From Ophiobolus disseminans (Eukaryota; Ascomycota; Dothideomycetes; Pleosporales; Phaeosphaeriaceae), in contig MU006229.1 in the NCBI GenBank assembly GCA_010093685.1, forward strand, positions 1,085,271 through 1,149,270: a stretch of 64,000 nucleotides of DNA, in the 5' to 3' direction. Below are positions 21,781 through 33,937 of the stretch, in pieces. Within the stretch, counting starts at the first letter, position 1. Every line of letters begins with the position of its first letter. The translations under genes were made by a program, and so were the position numbers. The notes beneath the pieces are model-generated. The model was not told the origin of the DNA. It did not search any database and saw nothing but the letters and a program-made list of their open reading frames with translations.

Positions 21781-23071
21781 CTTGAGATATGAAGGGCGGT
21801 AACTTGACTAGAATGTCACGAAACAAGAATCTGAAGTGAGATAATACAAAAGACTGAATAGTACCTACCATCGTTGCGAGAAGGTCAACTTATAGCCGCA
21901 CACTTTCCTTCTAGCCCTCGTATTGCGAGGTCGCCTCTGCACACCGGACTCGACGGCACGGCTACTGTCGCGCCAGATTCCGGCGTAACATCGCCTTGTC
22001 CAGCGTTGGAGTGTTTCTTCATTCGGCGCACGACAGAGACCATACTCATGTCGCATTGGCGGGCGTAGACCTGTCAATATTTCACGCATCCTACTAATGC
22101 AGGGCTGAGGCTATAGATGCTTCGTAAAGCTTGTGTGGCTGTCAGACACCAACTAGGTCCAAGTGTAAGTACAGCGTTGTGCTGTTTGGGTATGGCGCTG
22201 GCTGTGGCTGAGTTTTCGAAGATGCCGATCGGTCTTGCTGACTGGACGCTGTATGCGATTGATCGCTGCTGTGACCCACATGGGCCACCTCGTGTCTTGA
22301 AAGATGTCGGAGCTGACGGTAGTGCCGGGTTGTGATCATGGAGAGCCGAACACAGCATTCTCCCTGGGGTATCCGTCTATTTGATTAGCATGCATGAGGA
22401 AGCAACCTTGGAAAGTAGTGGGTAGTGATGTTGAAATGGAACTATGGGAATCCGTAGTTCACACTGTGACGTCATTTTGTTAAGTTCGCAAACACTTCCT
22501 GGAAGCATTCCATGAAATTGCCATATGAGCTCCGGGGAGACGGGTTGGTCCCGACTTTCAGGTAGCTGCCACGCTGGCACGTGTGGAAATCCAGTAACCA
22601 TAATCTCTGCCATACTTGCCCGTCCACTCGGTGTTGCGCTAATCGATACCGGAGCGCTTGATTGGCAAGATGCTGCATCGCTCAACAGATCATGCACTTC
22701 GGTGGTCGCAGGGGAGTGCCAAATGCCGGAGCCTCTTTTAGGATCGATGATCATTTAGTCCAACAGTGATCTAATGCCGGCAATGGGGTATTGTTAACCG
22801 AATTGCGCATTGTAGAAGTCAGCATGACACGAGACAGGTAATGAGTAGTAAGGAGCGAAGGATGGTACGAACACGTTGTCCAGGTCACAGTCGCACAATC
22901 TAACCCTGCATTGGGTCGGTGAAAGTTGGGAGGCACAGCTAGGTAGGTAATGAGCATCAGCGGCTTGGCGTAAGCGACATCTGGCCAAAGAATCACTGCC
23001 TGGTACCTCCATCTCTTCCGAAACTAAGAGACTCGACCTGCACGACAACCCGAAGGAACTGTATTGAGGCG
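21781..23071. other. Divergent spacer between peroxidase and F-box-like gene
   Basis: No supported gene. It must hold the peroxidase promoter (minus) and the promoter of the gene at 23072 (plus). Short frames at 22074-22358 and 22377-22754 have no domain. Confidence 0.45.
21889..21894 (-). promoter_or_regulatory. Possible TATA box of the peroxidase gene
   Basis: On the minus strand the sequence reads GGCTATAAGTTG, about 110 bp upstream of the start codon at 21780. Position and core fit a fungal TATA element; there is no direct evidence of use. Confidence 0.35.
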
Positions 23072-24023
23072 ATGGCGTGAGTAACATCACTGTGTAGAGT
23101 GCCATTTCTGACTGCGTGTAGGAAAAGCATTCGAGGGCATAAACATCAAGCCCAGGGTGCTCTGGATAGTGAACAGCACTCTACAGCTGATTTCAAGCTC
23201 AAATCTGGTTCAAAGAATATTGAAGGATGCGGGTTTCTAAAGCTTCCTGGTGGTACGCCCCGCCTTGTCCAGATCGGTCCAGCACATTCTGACTTGGCTA
23301 GAATTGCGCAACTGGATTTACGACATCATCCTTGCACAGACTTCAAAAGACCGTATCTGGGTTTCCCACAAGCCCAGAAAATTGCGAGCACAAGCCCAGC
23401 TTCTACGGCCGTGGAACTCTGCATGTCCGCACATTGGTTTGGCCCAAGTGTGTCGGGTGTCACGGAACGAGTTCTGGCCTCTGTACTTTGATCACCTGCA
23501 GTACTTGATGGACGTCAACGATCTAGACACCTTTGCCGACACTTTCAACCTCTCAGATATACAGATTTCGGTAGGAGCAATTGTCGAAGCTTTAAAGCAG
23601 GTGCCGCTGCCTGCAGGAGGTGTCAATGTGTTTCCTTTGATCAAATACATGCTGCCACCTGAGGGTAAGATTGAACTTACACGAACAAGCAAGAAACATT
23701 GGGACAACATCGACCTCGTGGTGCGGCTTCATCGTTACTTCAGCGGTGGGGGAGGGCCATTCGCCGAATGGTCGTATGCGCACCAAGTCACAGAAGTGAC
23801 TCTCCAGCACCGTCTAGTTTCCATGGGCAAATTGCAAGCCGAAATATGTTATGCGACCGTGGTTTCGATAAGAGTGGAGCCGGAGCTCGATGCTTCCCGC
23901 AGTGCGATGAAGCTAGATGAGGTCGGTACGATGTTCATCACAGCCACTGGGCTCCACGGCCGATATCAGATTATTGTCGAAGGAAGTTGTGGCATTCAGA
24001 CTCGCACCTGGCTCATTGATTGA
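23072..24023 (+). CDS. Fungal F-box-like / 2EXR-type protein of unknown role
   Basis: Three exons: 23072-23076, 23122-23252 and 23302-24023, giving 285 residues. The 5-nt first exon (ATGGC) has a GTGAGT donor and a GTGTAG acceptor (45-nt intron). Intron 2 (49 nt, GTACGC...GGCTAG with a CTGAC branch site) joins FLKLPG to ELRNWIYDIIL. The result, FLKLPGELRNWIYDIIL, matches the 'F-L-x-L-P-x-E-[LI]-R-[ND]-x-I-Y' start of a very common fungal family annotated as F-box-like or 2EXR. A second family-like block follows (LAQVCRVSRNEFWPLYF). The remainder is a mixed domain with an Arg-rich segment and no catalytic motif. Without the two introns the frame has stops and no ATG, so the motif restoration supports the model. 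Function unknown. Confidence 0.65.
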
Positions 24024-25400
24024 GCTGGCAACCATATTCCAGAACTGTATCAGAAGTGGGCGGGTTCGGCCGCCTATTGGATTGGATCTACTGCGAGCAC
24101 CTAGAGGTGGTTTACGGGCAAATATAGTATGAAGCATAGCGCAAAGTCGTCTTCATGATACTGTAAAGGAAAGAAAGGGTCCAGATGTCCGCGTATGTAG
24201 TACACTGTGTCAGAAGGGCGAGTGGCTCAGGAGAGCAAACTAAAGGATGACGCCACGTGAAAATCATTACAGTAGCGCACGAACTTGCAAACCTTCACCC
24301 GCGCGAAGGGAAGCTCAACATGTGCACATCACCGCGTGCTGTTTCGCATCGAACAGCATGCCCGAACACCTACGCGGTTGCATATTTTTGTAATTTTCGC
24401 ACGGATTCGGTACCTTGTAGCGATCATGCAAACTTCGTTTCACGGCGCCTGCTCCGATCCATGGATGTTTCAACGTGCCGTGCGCCCGGTCAGCTTCAAG
24501 AATGGATGTCACATTACACAATCTCGAACAGCGAACAAGGTGTGCGACGTCCGCCATCCGATATGCGCTGTGATCTCGTTCTGTAACTATTGTAGATTTC
24601 CAGGCTCTGAAGCAGCGCCAAAGTCATAGGCCTGGGCTGTGTTTATGGGTGACCATGTAGGAACACCCGACCCACATCGAATAAATTGCAACGGGTACCT
24701 GCAGCGCACTCCCAGCCCGAGCGAAATTGAATATTTGCATCGCTTTGTGTTCTTCTCTCAATTTCGAGGCGGTCGACAGGTTTGAAGAGTGCTGATGAAC
24801 TGATCCTATCCTTGGGACTCTGAGGGACTCATGGTCGTCTAATAGAAGGCATAATGATGATCAGATATCGCAATCCACAAAATCGGGTTCGGCATTGCGA
24901 GCACCAAAAAGAGCCAAGACCCCTGCAATTTGTAGGATCGCGCTTGGATCGCGCCCGTTATCGAAGCGAGATGTCACCAAGCTCATCTAGGCTTCTTGTC
25001 CAGGCACGCGAATTGCTCCACCAATCATCAAATCAGATCTGGCACCTGTCAAATGGTCTCCGGACCCACAGAAGCGTTTACGGTTTGGTTTGACTGGGTT
25101 GCGGTATGTTGGAATCTTCCTTCGGTGCTTGTCTGAGAAACGGAACAGCCTGGGCGCATAATTCGAGATTTGACCGGTGGTAAACGAAACGATCCCTCAT
25201 CCTGAAGCTAACCATGGAAGGGCTCTCCCGCAGTAGCGCTGGCCTCCGGAGGTCTGTTATAAGATGTGCGGTCCTGCAAAGTCCTGAGAGGTACCGCAGC
25301 TGCGCTGGACATTCCTTCCTTACCGACTTCGACTTTCGTTCTTTGCTTTTTTTTACCCGTCACTCTTTTTTACAGTCACTCATTTCAAAACTCAATCGAA
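24024..25400. other. Intergenic spacer upstream of the AA9 gene
   Basis: No supported gene; frames of up to 114 codons lack domains. The last ~100 bp before 25401 are pyrimidine-rich (CTTTTTTTTACC-type), consistent with a fungal core promoter and leader. Confidence 0.45.
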
Positions 25401-27165
25401 ATGAAGACCGCAGCAACTCTTTCCGCGATCATCGCGCTGGCCAACGCACACGCCACATGGCAACAACTTTGGAGGAATGGTGAGGACCTTGAGAGCAGTT
25501 GCGCAAGGCTTGCACCGTCCAACAGCCCCGTCGAGGATTATACAAGCACCGCTCTTCAGTGTGAGTAGATCAAGTCCTACTAAGTATCAACGCTAATGTA
25601 TCTGAAGGCAACGTCAACCCAGCCGCCGCTGCTGGAAAATGTACCTACAAGGCTGGTGACACCGTCACGGTATGCGAAGACTATTATCCGAACTCACCAT
25701 ACAGAGATAGCTGACCTGTTTAGATTGAAATGCACCAACACAACACCCGCGATTGTACTGCAGAAGGAATCGGCGGCGCACACTGGGGGCCTGTGCTAGC
25801 TTATATGAGCAAAGTTGATGACAGCGCAACCGCGGATGGATCCGGCGAGTTCTTCAAGATCTACGAAAACGGTTGGAAGAAGAACCCAGCCGCCGCTCAA
25901 GGAGATGCCGATATGTGGGGCACGAAAGTAAGAAGAGAAAAAAAACTCAATTCATCCGTTCACTGATTAATGTAACGCAGGACATGAACTACAACTGCGG
26001 AAAGCTCGACTTCAAGATCCCAGCGGACATCGCCCCTGGTGACTACTTGCTGCGAGCTGAGGCTATCGCCCTTCACGCTGCAGGACCTGCTGGTGGAGCG
26101 CAGCACTATCCCGGCTGCTATCAACTCACCGTTACTGGTAGCGGCACCCTCGTGCCCAAGGGCGTGAAGTTCCCTGAGGCATACACCAAGACTGGCCCAG
26201 GTCTTGGTTTCTCTATCCATGCCGACCTCGCCTCCTACCCCATGCCTGGCCCAGAGCTTATTGCATCTGGAACCAAAGCTACCCCTCAGCTCCTCACATT
26301 CGGCAAGATCTCTGGTTCTCCTGCTGCTGGCGCCGGCGATTCTACGCCAGCGTCCTCTGCCGCGCCCGCCAGCCCTACTTCAGTCATTGCTCCCGCATCC
26401 TCAAGCGTCGTTGCTGTTGCTGCATCTTCAAGCGCCGTTGCTGTCGCTGCATCTTCGAGCGCCGTTGGTGTAGCCGTTTCATCAAGCGCTCCTGCTGAGG
26501 CCGTCTCTACACCAGCTGCACCTGTTGTCTCAGAGGCACCAGCCTCATCATACATCGCTGAGCCTGAGGTTCCGGTTGAGGCTACCCCTACACCTGCTCC
26601 GTCCAGTGCTCCATACCCCGCCGGCAACTCCACATCTACACCCACTGCTACTGGCGTTCCTTCTTTGACACCTCCTGCCATCTCCATCGGTTTCAGCACA
26701 GCTTCCATCGCCCTCCCGAGCACTCTCGCCACAGTTGTTCGTCCTACGCCAAGCGAGGGCGCCAGCACCGGTCCCATCAAGGAGTACTACCAGTGTGGTG
26801 GATCTGGCTTCAAAGGTGACGCTACATGTGCCGAGGGCCTCGAGTGCAAAGAATGGAACCCGTGGTACAGCCAGTGCGTGAAGCCCGAGGCAACCAAACC
26901 TGGCCCCAGCAAGGGCCCCATGCCTGCTGCGCCTGCAAAGCCAACACCCACCAAGATCGTCGCTGCGCCGTCCGTGTCTGCTCCAGGTGCTGCTCAACCC
27001 ACTAAGGTTGTGCCAGTTGCGGCCGAGCCTACCAAAGTCGCCCCCGTCGCAAACGAACCAGTCGAGAAGACTTACACTCTTGAGACTTTTATCGCTTTCC
27101 TCGAGGAGAACGCCGGCAGCGCGTCTGCTGCTAAGATCCGCCGCATGATTGAGGCTCTGCTGTAA
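25401..27165 (+). CDS. AA9 lytic polysaccharide monooxygenase with CBM1
   Basis: Four exons: 25401-25560, 25608-25669, 25724-25927 and 25981-27165, giving 536 residues. All introns are 47-54 nt and GT-AG. The signal peptide MKTAATLSAIIALANA ends exactly before His17, which becomes the N-terminal His of the copper histidine brace. The second brace His lies in GGAHWGPV. The axial region shows LHAAG and AQHYPGC (His, Gln and Tyr). The enzyme oxidatively cleaves cellulose or other glucans outside the cell. A long Ser/Ala/Thr/Pro linker follows (residues ~250-405, with repeated AVAASSS units), then a CBM1 (YYQCGGSGFKGDATC...YSQC, ~409-444) that binds crystalline cellulose. A second Pro-rich linker and a helical tail (TYTLETFIAFLEENAGS...) follow, so the CBM1 is not terminal. 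Confidence 0.94.
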
Positions 27166-28087
27166 ACACCTCGCAATCGCGAGACGCACTTCGCGTCATG
27201 GAAGTATTGAGCATGCTCGTCTGCAGCATATGTACATATTCTTCTCCCCGTGGGAGACATTCTATTCTTGTAGCGCTTTTCTTGAAATGAACATTTTTGA
27301 ACCAAAACGGCCGTTGAGCCTCCGTCACTGCGGATTCCTTTTTCTGTCGTGACGTAATTTCTCGTGCCTCGTAAGTGATAGTATGAGTGGTCAGAATGTA
27401 TGTATTCTGAGATTATTTGGCTTGACGGTAGACTTACAAGGTCGACACGCTCTTCCTCGAGCATGCACAATGCTAGCATGAAGCGACAAACAGCGAGATG
27501 TGAGTATAAAAGGCGATCATTTGTTGTCATCTCATCACAGTGGCTTCAGTTTCGACCGTCCTGGCACCATCTCGTCTTCATTTGACGCTTTTCCACCTTT
27601 GAACAAACTCAACTTAAATTGGCGACACGGAATGAGCATCTCCTAATCGGACCGGGTCTGGCTCAATATGTCTAAGAATCCTTCCATGCTACAAATTGAT
27701 TTCTGATTTATTCAACATACCAGAGCCCAGACACAGCGGTTACCATCTCTCTCTATGATGTGCTCCATACACCTGAAGTCATTGATAATTCAACAGCACC
27801 AGGTGTTGCAAAAATTGTATCCTCGTCGTCCTAAATCCTGTCTGTCCTCAGAGTGCTTTTGTAAGTCAAATGCAGTCTCAAAAATGTTACAAGTGCATAC
27901 AAGGTAGTGAGACACGAAATCTTGCAACACCTGGTGACAGCGTCGGCCAGCATGGTTGACTCTTAGATAGGCATATGACGGCCAAATGAAGAATTCCACA
28001 GTGAATTCGAATCTTAAATACGGGCATTTAATTTTGATAGATGCACGCAGATGCAGTACCCGTATATGCTTTAGGAGCATTGCCGAT
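27166..28087. other. Intergenic spacer between convergent genes
   Basis: Both flanking genes end here. A TATAAAAGG word on the plus strand at 27505-27513 has no plausible gene downstream. Frames are short and unsupported. Confidence 0.45.
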
Positions 28088-28918
28088 CTACTCCGGATAC
28101 ACCATCTTCCTTCCAACACCGCCATCAACGACCACCTCCTGCCCAGTCACGAAATCGCTACCAATAAGATACTCTACCGCCCTTGCGATGTCATCAGCCT
28201 TACCAACTCTACCAGCCGGGTGCCACCCAACATCTTCCTTAGTCAGACCTTCCGCCCACCTCGCGTTCCTTTCGTCGGCATCTTTGCTCTCGTTGACAAC
28301 ATGGATCCAGCCGGGAATGATTGCATTGACTCGGATCTTGTGACGATGACCAAGCGACACTGACATTGACTGTGTGAGTCCGAGAAGCCCGGCTTTAGCA
28401 GCAGAGTACGCTTCATGGTCCGACTCAGATTGGTATGCGCGCGTTGAAGAGATGTTGATGATGGTACCAGGAGAGTTGGGCGTTGAGTTGCCAGCTGCGA
28501 GGAGAGGGATGCAAAGACGACTCAGAATATACGGAGCCGTGAGCCCAATCGCGATCTTCAAGTCCCACTCCTCCTCAATTGCATCGCCTTCTGATTCCAT
28601 GCGTCGGTCTTTGGACAGAGAAAGGCTTGTGGGAAAAGCGTTGTTGATGAGTAGATCCAGCTTTCCGTTGAATGCCTCTTTAACAAAATCTATTGCGGAC
28701 TTGATGTCCTTTCGTTTGCTGAGGTCGCATTGCATAGCATTCCAACCACCTTGATTGGAGTCCGAGTCCGACCACTTCTCGGCTTCTTTTTTGATGTGGT
28801 TTAATTCCTCGGTGTTCGAGTCGAGAATGAATACATGGTGTCCGGCTTGAAGGAAATGGCGGAAGAGACCGCGACCAATACCGCGTGCTCCTCCGGTGAG
28901 GAGGATTCTCAGAGGCAT
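28088..28918 (-). CDS. Short-chain dehydrogenase/reductase, classical type
   Basis: Intronless frame of 276 residues beginning MPLRILLTGGARGIGRG. Classical SDR motifs in order: TGGARGIG (cofactor, residues 8-15), CDLS, INNAF (NNAG position), ISSTRAY with the catalytic Ser, YSAAKAG with the Tyr and Lys, and IIPGW. The C-terminus has the usual VTGQEVVVDGG. It should reduce or oxidise a carbonyl/alcohol with NAD(P)H in the cytosol; the substrate cannot be read from sequence. The basic residue after the first Gly motif suggests NADP preference (inference). It lies between the AA9 and laccase genes, but a link to lignocellulose use is only positional. Confidence 0.9.
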   Translation of the reverse strand: MPLRILLTGGARGIGRGLFRHFLQAGHHVFILDSNTEELNHIKKEAEKWSDSDSNQGGWNAMQCDLSKRKDIKSAIDFVKEAFNGKLDLLINNAFPTSLSLSKDRRMESEGDAIEEEWDLKIAIGLTAPYILSRLCIPLLAAGNSTPNSPGTIINISSTRAYQSESDHEAYSAAKAGLLGLTQSMSVSLGHRHKIRVNAIIPGWIHVVNESKDADERNARWAEGLTKEDVGWHPAGRVGKADDIARAVEYLIGSDFVTGQEVVVDGGVGRKMVYPE

Positions 28919-29345
28919 AATGATATCGTGCTATGTTAAGCGAGTGGTTCGAGTAATGTTGGAGAAGAAAAGTTTGTCAAGCTTGGCTAAAACGGTTTTC
29001 GGCGTGGTACTGACGTCACACCATTGCATCGGTACCTTCGGTACTGTAATCGGATATCTCAGCCTTGAAATGATCAACACATGCTTTAGCACGACGCTTC
29101 CTGAATCGCCGTGATGTAAATTTTATGTAACTAAACGTCTTTCGCATCACCTTGAAAGGTTTTAGTGACTGAACAGGCAATGCTTCGTCCTCAAATTGCA
29201 ACATGCGGCTCCATCTATAAGTATCTAGAAAGAGCAAAGATACAACGCCATCTAGAAGCCTTTCGCAATATTGACACGTTGTTGCAATAAGGCAGTCCGC
29301 GTTATCTCTGTAGCCACATCGATATCACCGCTTCTATTGCCACCT
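28919..29345. other. Spacer between SDR and laccase
   Basis: 5' flank of the SDR gene and 3' flank of the laccase gene (tandem, both on the minus strand). Nothing else recognised. Confidence 0.5.
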
Positions 29346-31649
29346 CTACAAGCCCGAGTCGACCTGGTTCGGCGGGTTGATGCTTGTATACGCATCCCAT
29401 TTGTCGCATAGTTCAAACGCATCCTGATCAAAATCCTGCTTGATGATATCCTCGGGACGCTCCAAGATCTGCAAGAACAAGCCACCGCTCACATGCCACG
29501 CAAGATGGCAATGCAATGGCCAAGCCCCGGGATTGTCCTGCACGTACTGCATCACCATGTAGCTGGGCTCGACAGTACCGGTGACGTTACGGGCATTCTG
29601 AAGCTGGTGTACGTCGCGACGAAGCGTGTTACCAGAGTTGACAATGCTGCCGTCCCATTCGCCGTATCCTTCGGCTAGGACGTGAAAATCATGGCCTGTT
29701 AATGAGTCAATGTGCGTTCAATACATAGTTTGTGCTTGGGTGACATACCGTGAAGATGCATTGGATGGCCACCAATGAGACCGTTGTTAACAAGATGAAT
29801 GCGAACGTTCTTTGCGCCGGGGAACTGGTACACATTTGCCTCCGCTTTGAACGATGTCTTACCCTCTTTAACATCTAGAAGCACCGGGGAATTGTAGTTG
29901 CCTCGGTAAGTCTGGTTGTTCAGAAACCAAATGAAATTGGTGCCGTTGGACTTGAAGTCGAATTCAATGCGCTTGGTGGCATCAGGCGTCGGAATGTCAA
30001 TCTTGCAGAGCGGTACAGTTGTGCTGAGTTCGTCATTCTTGCAAACGGCGAGCTGTGCAGAAGTGACATCTGATGTGGACTGAGGTATGGAATCGGTGTC
30101 GGCACCGTTGTAGTAGACAGCGGCGAGGGCGTTAGGGGAGACACCCGTTTTGAGTGTACAGAAGGGGCCCTGGCCGAGCTGCGAGCGCATCCAGTAGCTG
30201 TCACCAGGCTTGCCGATGGCTTCTACAACGACATCGGTACGTTGTCCGACTGCGAGTGTCACGACATTGGTCGTGAAAGGCTCGATTGGGACAAAGTCAA
30301 TGGCAATGACGTTGAGCTGATGGCCGTCAATGCTGAACTTCTGAATGCCTTCGGCGCCAGCGTTGATGAGGCGCAGGAGATGCTTCTTTCCAGACTCGAA
30401 TTTGAACTTGGATACGCCGGCGTTGGGTGTGCAGGGCAGCGTGGTATTGGCACAAGGGTAGTTCATCCTTCCATTGATCAAATTGTTGTTCGACGGAGGG
30501 AAGCGGCCGTTCATCGTGCCGTTGACGAGAGAATAATAATCGGCATGGAACCAATCCTCAACGATGATTGGACCAATATCGATATCGTATTCCTGATGCT
30601 TAGGGCCGTATATGATCATTGGGCCATGTGCCCCGCCGGAGTATTGAGCGCTGTAATGGCTGTGGTACCAGGACGAGCCATAACGATCCGCGCGGAAGAG
30701 CATGTCGAAAGTGCCTCCATTTGGAGTTATGGGACACTGTGCCACAGCGGGTACACCATCGTACCAGGATGTCTCGGTCTGGAACAAGCCGTGAGCATGG
30801 ACCGAGGTGCCCTCATCGGTCAAGTCATTGGTAACTTTGAACAGAATCCAATCGCCCCTAAAGATATGTCAGTATAGTCACAGAGAACGAATGCTGTGGA
30901 ACTTACCAGTTGGCTTCAACAAGCGGGCCAGGGTACTGACCGTTGATGGTCAGCCCATTTCTTGTGACGCCATCGGGAGCAATTGTCTGATATGCGACGT
31001 GGAGATCGTAGGTCCGGGTGACACCAGTGTCAGGCAGCTTGGGACAAGCAGAGTTGGTGGGAGTGCTCGTGCCAGTGCCACTGAAAGAGGAAGATGTCTT
31101 CGTAGCATTTACGGAGTACTGGCTAGATTCCGAGGGGTATGCGTTGCCGGAGCCGGTATGATAAGGTGGCAACGCACCAGACTTGGAAGAAGAGGGCGAA
31201 GGATCAGATGGACCTCCAGGAAGTCCACTGACAGGAAGATGAGGGCAGTCGATCAGGCCCCATTGTGAATTACCGCACTGCTGTTCCTTAGGAAGCGAAG
31301 GTACCAGCTTATCACTTCCTTTGAGAAGCCAGCAGGGCTCGTCGAACTGGTCCTTGGCCGGACCACCGTTCTGAAAAGGAGCTGTAGGCTGGGGAGGAGC
31401 GTAGGTCTGTCCTTTGGAGGGCTTTCCGGGCCACACAAAAGGAAGGTCGACATCATTGTAGGGGTTATAGTACGGACCACCGTGTCCGTGAGCGTTGCTT
31501 GTGGGCCTTGCCGTGGCGTACTGTGTGACGGTTGTTGTCACGACTTTGCAGGTGGATGCAGTACTGAATGCCTTAGGTACGGCAGACGATGCATGGTAAA
31601 TAGAAGACAACGACGCCGAAGCGGTCAAGTAAGGAGCGTAAGCTACCAT
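29346..31649 (-). CDS. Laccase (multicopper oxidase), ascomycete type with long N-terminal extension
   Basis: Three exons on the minus strand: 31649-30907, 30857-29749 and 29695-29346, giving 733 residues. Introns are 49 nt (GTAAGT...TTTAG) and 53 nt (GTATGT...AACAG). Copper ligands appear in four blocks: HAHGLFQTETSWYDG (~264), WYHSHYSAQYSGG, HPMHLHGHDFH (~611-621) and HCHLAWHVSGG (~681). The protein ends NQVDSGL; the terminal DSGL matches the C-terminal plug of ascomycete laccases. It oxidises phenols with reduction of O2 to water, probably outside the cell. The N-terminus before the first cupredoxin domain is about 200 residues, Ser/Pro/Gly-rich with several Cys, far longer than usual for the family. 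A hydrophobic run is encoded just upstream of the chosen ATG (LILILVPSIAVI), so an upstream start exon may exist. Confidence 0.92.
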
Positions 31650-33937
31650 GATGACAGCAATTGAAGGGACGAGTATTAAAATTAAAAACGTACTTCAACG
31701 ACAGGACCAGAAAACGAGTGACTAGGTCAGATAACAACTGCAAGTGTTCAGGTACGGAAGGGAAAGTTCATATCTATAGGAAAACTCATCGAACGCCAGG
31801 GAGGGACTGTGTCAGGTGCGGATCTGCTAACTTGGCTGTGGGCCTCAAAGCCTTCTTGCTGCGAATAAGCGAGCCATTCTGAATGGAGGAACTTTTCCTG
31901 GACATGGCCGTTGGTCGAGTTCACCCAGAGGAGGCCAGCCATCGTGCTTGGGGTTTGCCGTCTTTGGCATAATGGGGACGTGCATGGATAAGCAAACGTG
32001 TGTCAACTTTCTTTTGGCACCCGACTGGAGAAGTTACATCCTTAGCGCTGATGCTTCGTATGAGACGGCTGAGCGAGATTGAAGGAGAGCTAACGTGCAT
32101 TGTCAACAACACAGCTTATCGGTACCTGATGATCTATAGGGGAATCATTCGCCTTTCTAATTGCATCCGCGCTTTCTGACAAAATGCCAAGATTATCGAT
32201 GCAGGTACGTGCCGCCAGGCAGTAAGCCACAATGTTTACATCTTTGGAGTTTGTGTGCGTGAAGATTGATGGTATGGCGTTGAGTAGCTGGGAAGACCTG
32301 CTGCCATAGCCAGGTCGGCGGCCATTATTTTAGTTCGTTGCTTGATAGCGGTGCAGGTGCAATCAGTCGAGTGCCCTCGAGTGCCGCCCCCTGTGATGGG
32401 GCGTTGGGACAATGCGCCATGAAGCACATGCGTGGATCGATAGTAGGTGTCCTGCGCAGTGTTGACATAGTGGGGTGAGACTTCCTTCGTGTTTGAGGCG
32501 TAAAGAACAAGCTTCATTTAGCGTATGCACGGATGCTCGCGTGAAAAGGGGCCTGTGCCGATCTCACTCCAGCCACCAACCCTCCTGTCGGCGTCAGCCC
32601 TGGCGATAGTGCCCATCCTCTTACCCCAGACTAGGAAAACGATGTCGCTACGTATCGCGGACTATTTTTGTGACCGCATTTATGCCGTTAACTCAATCTT
32701 GCAGTGTGGAAATCAAATAGGCCATACCTAAGTAGCGCCACGCGTATCAACAACACCTTGCGAGGCGCCGAATGTCGATAATCAGCGCTGACCCTAATAC
32801 GCCACACGAGTTGCTTCCTGATAAGGATTCCCACGCCTAACTTGCGCCTTCCGTGCCTCCAATTGTCACCAGAGTACGTCCGTTGCTTGATAGAGCTTTC
32901 CTCTGTTGACGAAGCACGTTGGATCTTGCCCGACCACAGCAGACAGCATTTTTTAGCTTGAGAGATAATCCTGCAATCCAATAGCGATTTTCAGAGTTGC
33001 ATTGTCTACGTCGTGATGTGCACAAAATGATCCGTCAGGTTACACGGCTCCCCGCATCAATGCCGGACCTCGTGTCTTGCGGCCAGCCACACACCCCTGA
33101 AGTATCGCTTCTTTGGCGCTCGCTTTAGTTCAGCAGGAGGTACAATCCCCTTTTCTAATCCCGTCCGTTTGTTGTCAATAAGAGGGTGGGCGGGTCCATA
33201 TCTCTTCTCCGTTTGCCTCGATGCGAAATACGGTGAAGCGGCACGGGGCCCTCCGGCATCATCTCCCCCCCAACGTTGACAACATATTCACTGGAAAGCT
33301 TCATCGAAAGAAGCTATGAATCTGGCACACTAACACAATCGTACAGCCATATGCTCACTTGTTGAGAACCGTTCACACTATTGATCAGTGGGTGATATTT
33401 GGTTCTTGCAAAGATTGTTGCTTTCAGGAAGGCGTCCAATGGTATCGTGGGAAGACGGAGCGCGACTTATGTTCACAACAAATAGCTCATGTTTGTGAAC
33501 GTTCTCACTGACTTCTCCAAAAATAACCCTATGATTCTCGCGATGTCCTTTTGCGTCACGCCAGGCACCTTGCGATAGGAGGAAGATGCATGCTCATACC
33601 TGTCTCAGGCAGCGCTCCCACATGATACCTGAACGACGTCTCGAACAAATAACCAACAGTTGAACACCTGGCTATATTCATGTTTTAAACAATCATCGGT
33701 TTCTTACTTAACAGACAGAGTTACAACCATATCAGGGCGTTGCGCGCGGATGCGTTTGCGTCTCGGATAAACTGGGTCGGTTCCTCCCAGTGAAAGACAA
33801 TATGAGACCCGTTTCTAGACCCTTCTTCAGCTAACGCTGCTTTCTGCACCCATAAATGACGAGTGTATCTAACTGTTCCCCTCGCCATCGATTCAATTCC
33901 ATCCTCACAACCAAATCACAGAAAAAACGCGCGCACT
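31650..33937. other. 2.3-kb divergent spacer between laccase and RBR ligase
   Basis: It contains the promoters of both flanking genes. Short frames at 32236-32517 and 32688-32981 have no domain. No repeat or RNA gene recognised. Confidence 0.45.
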
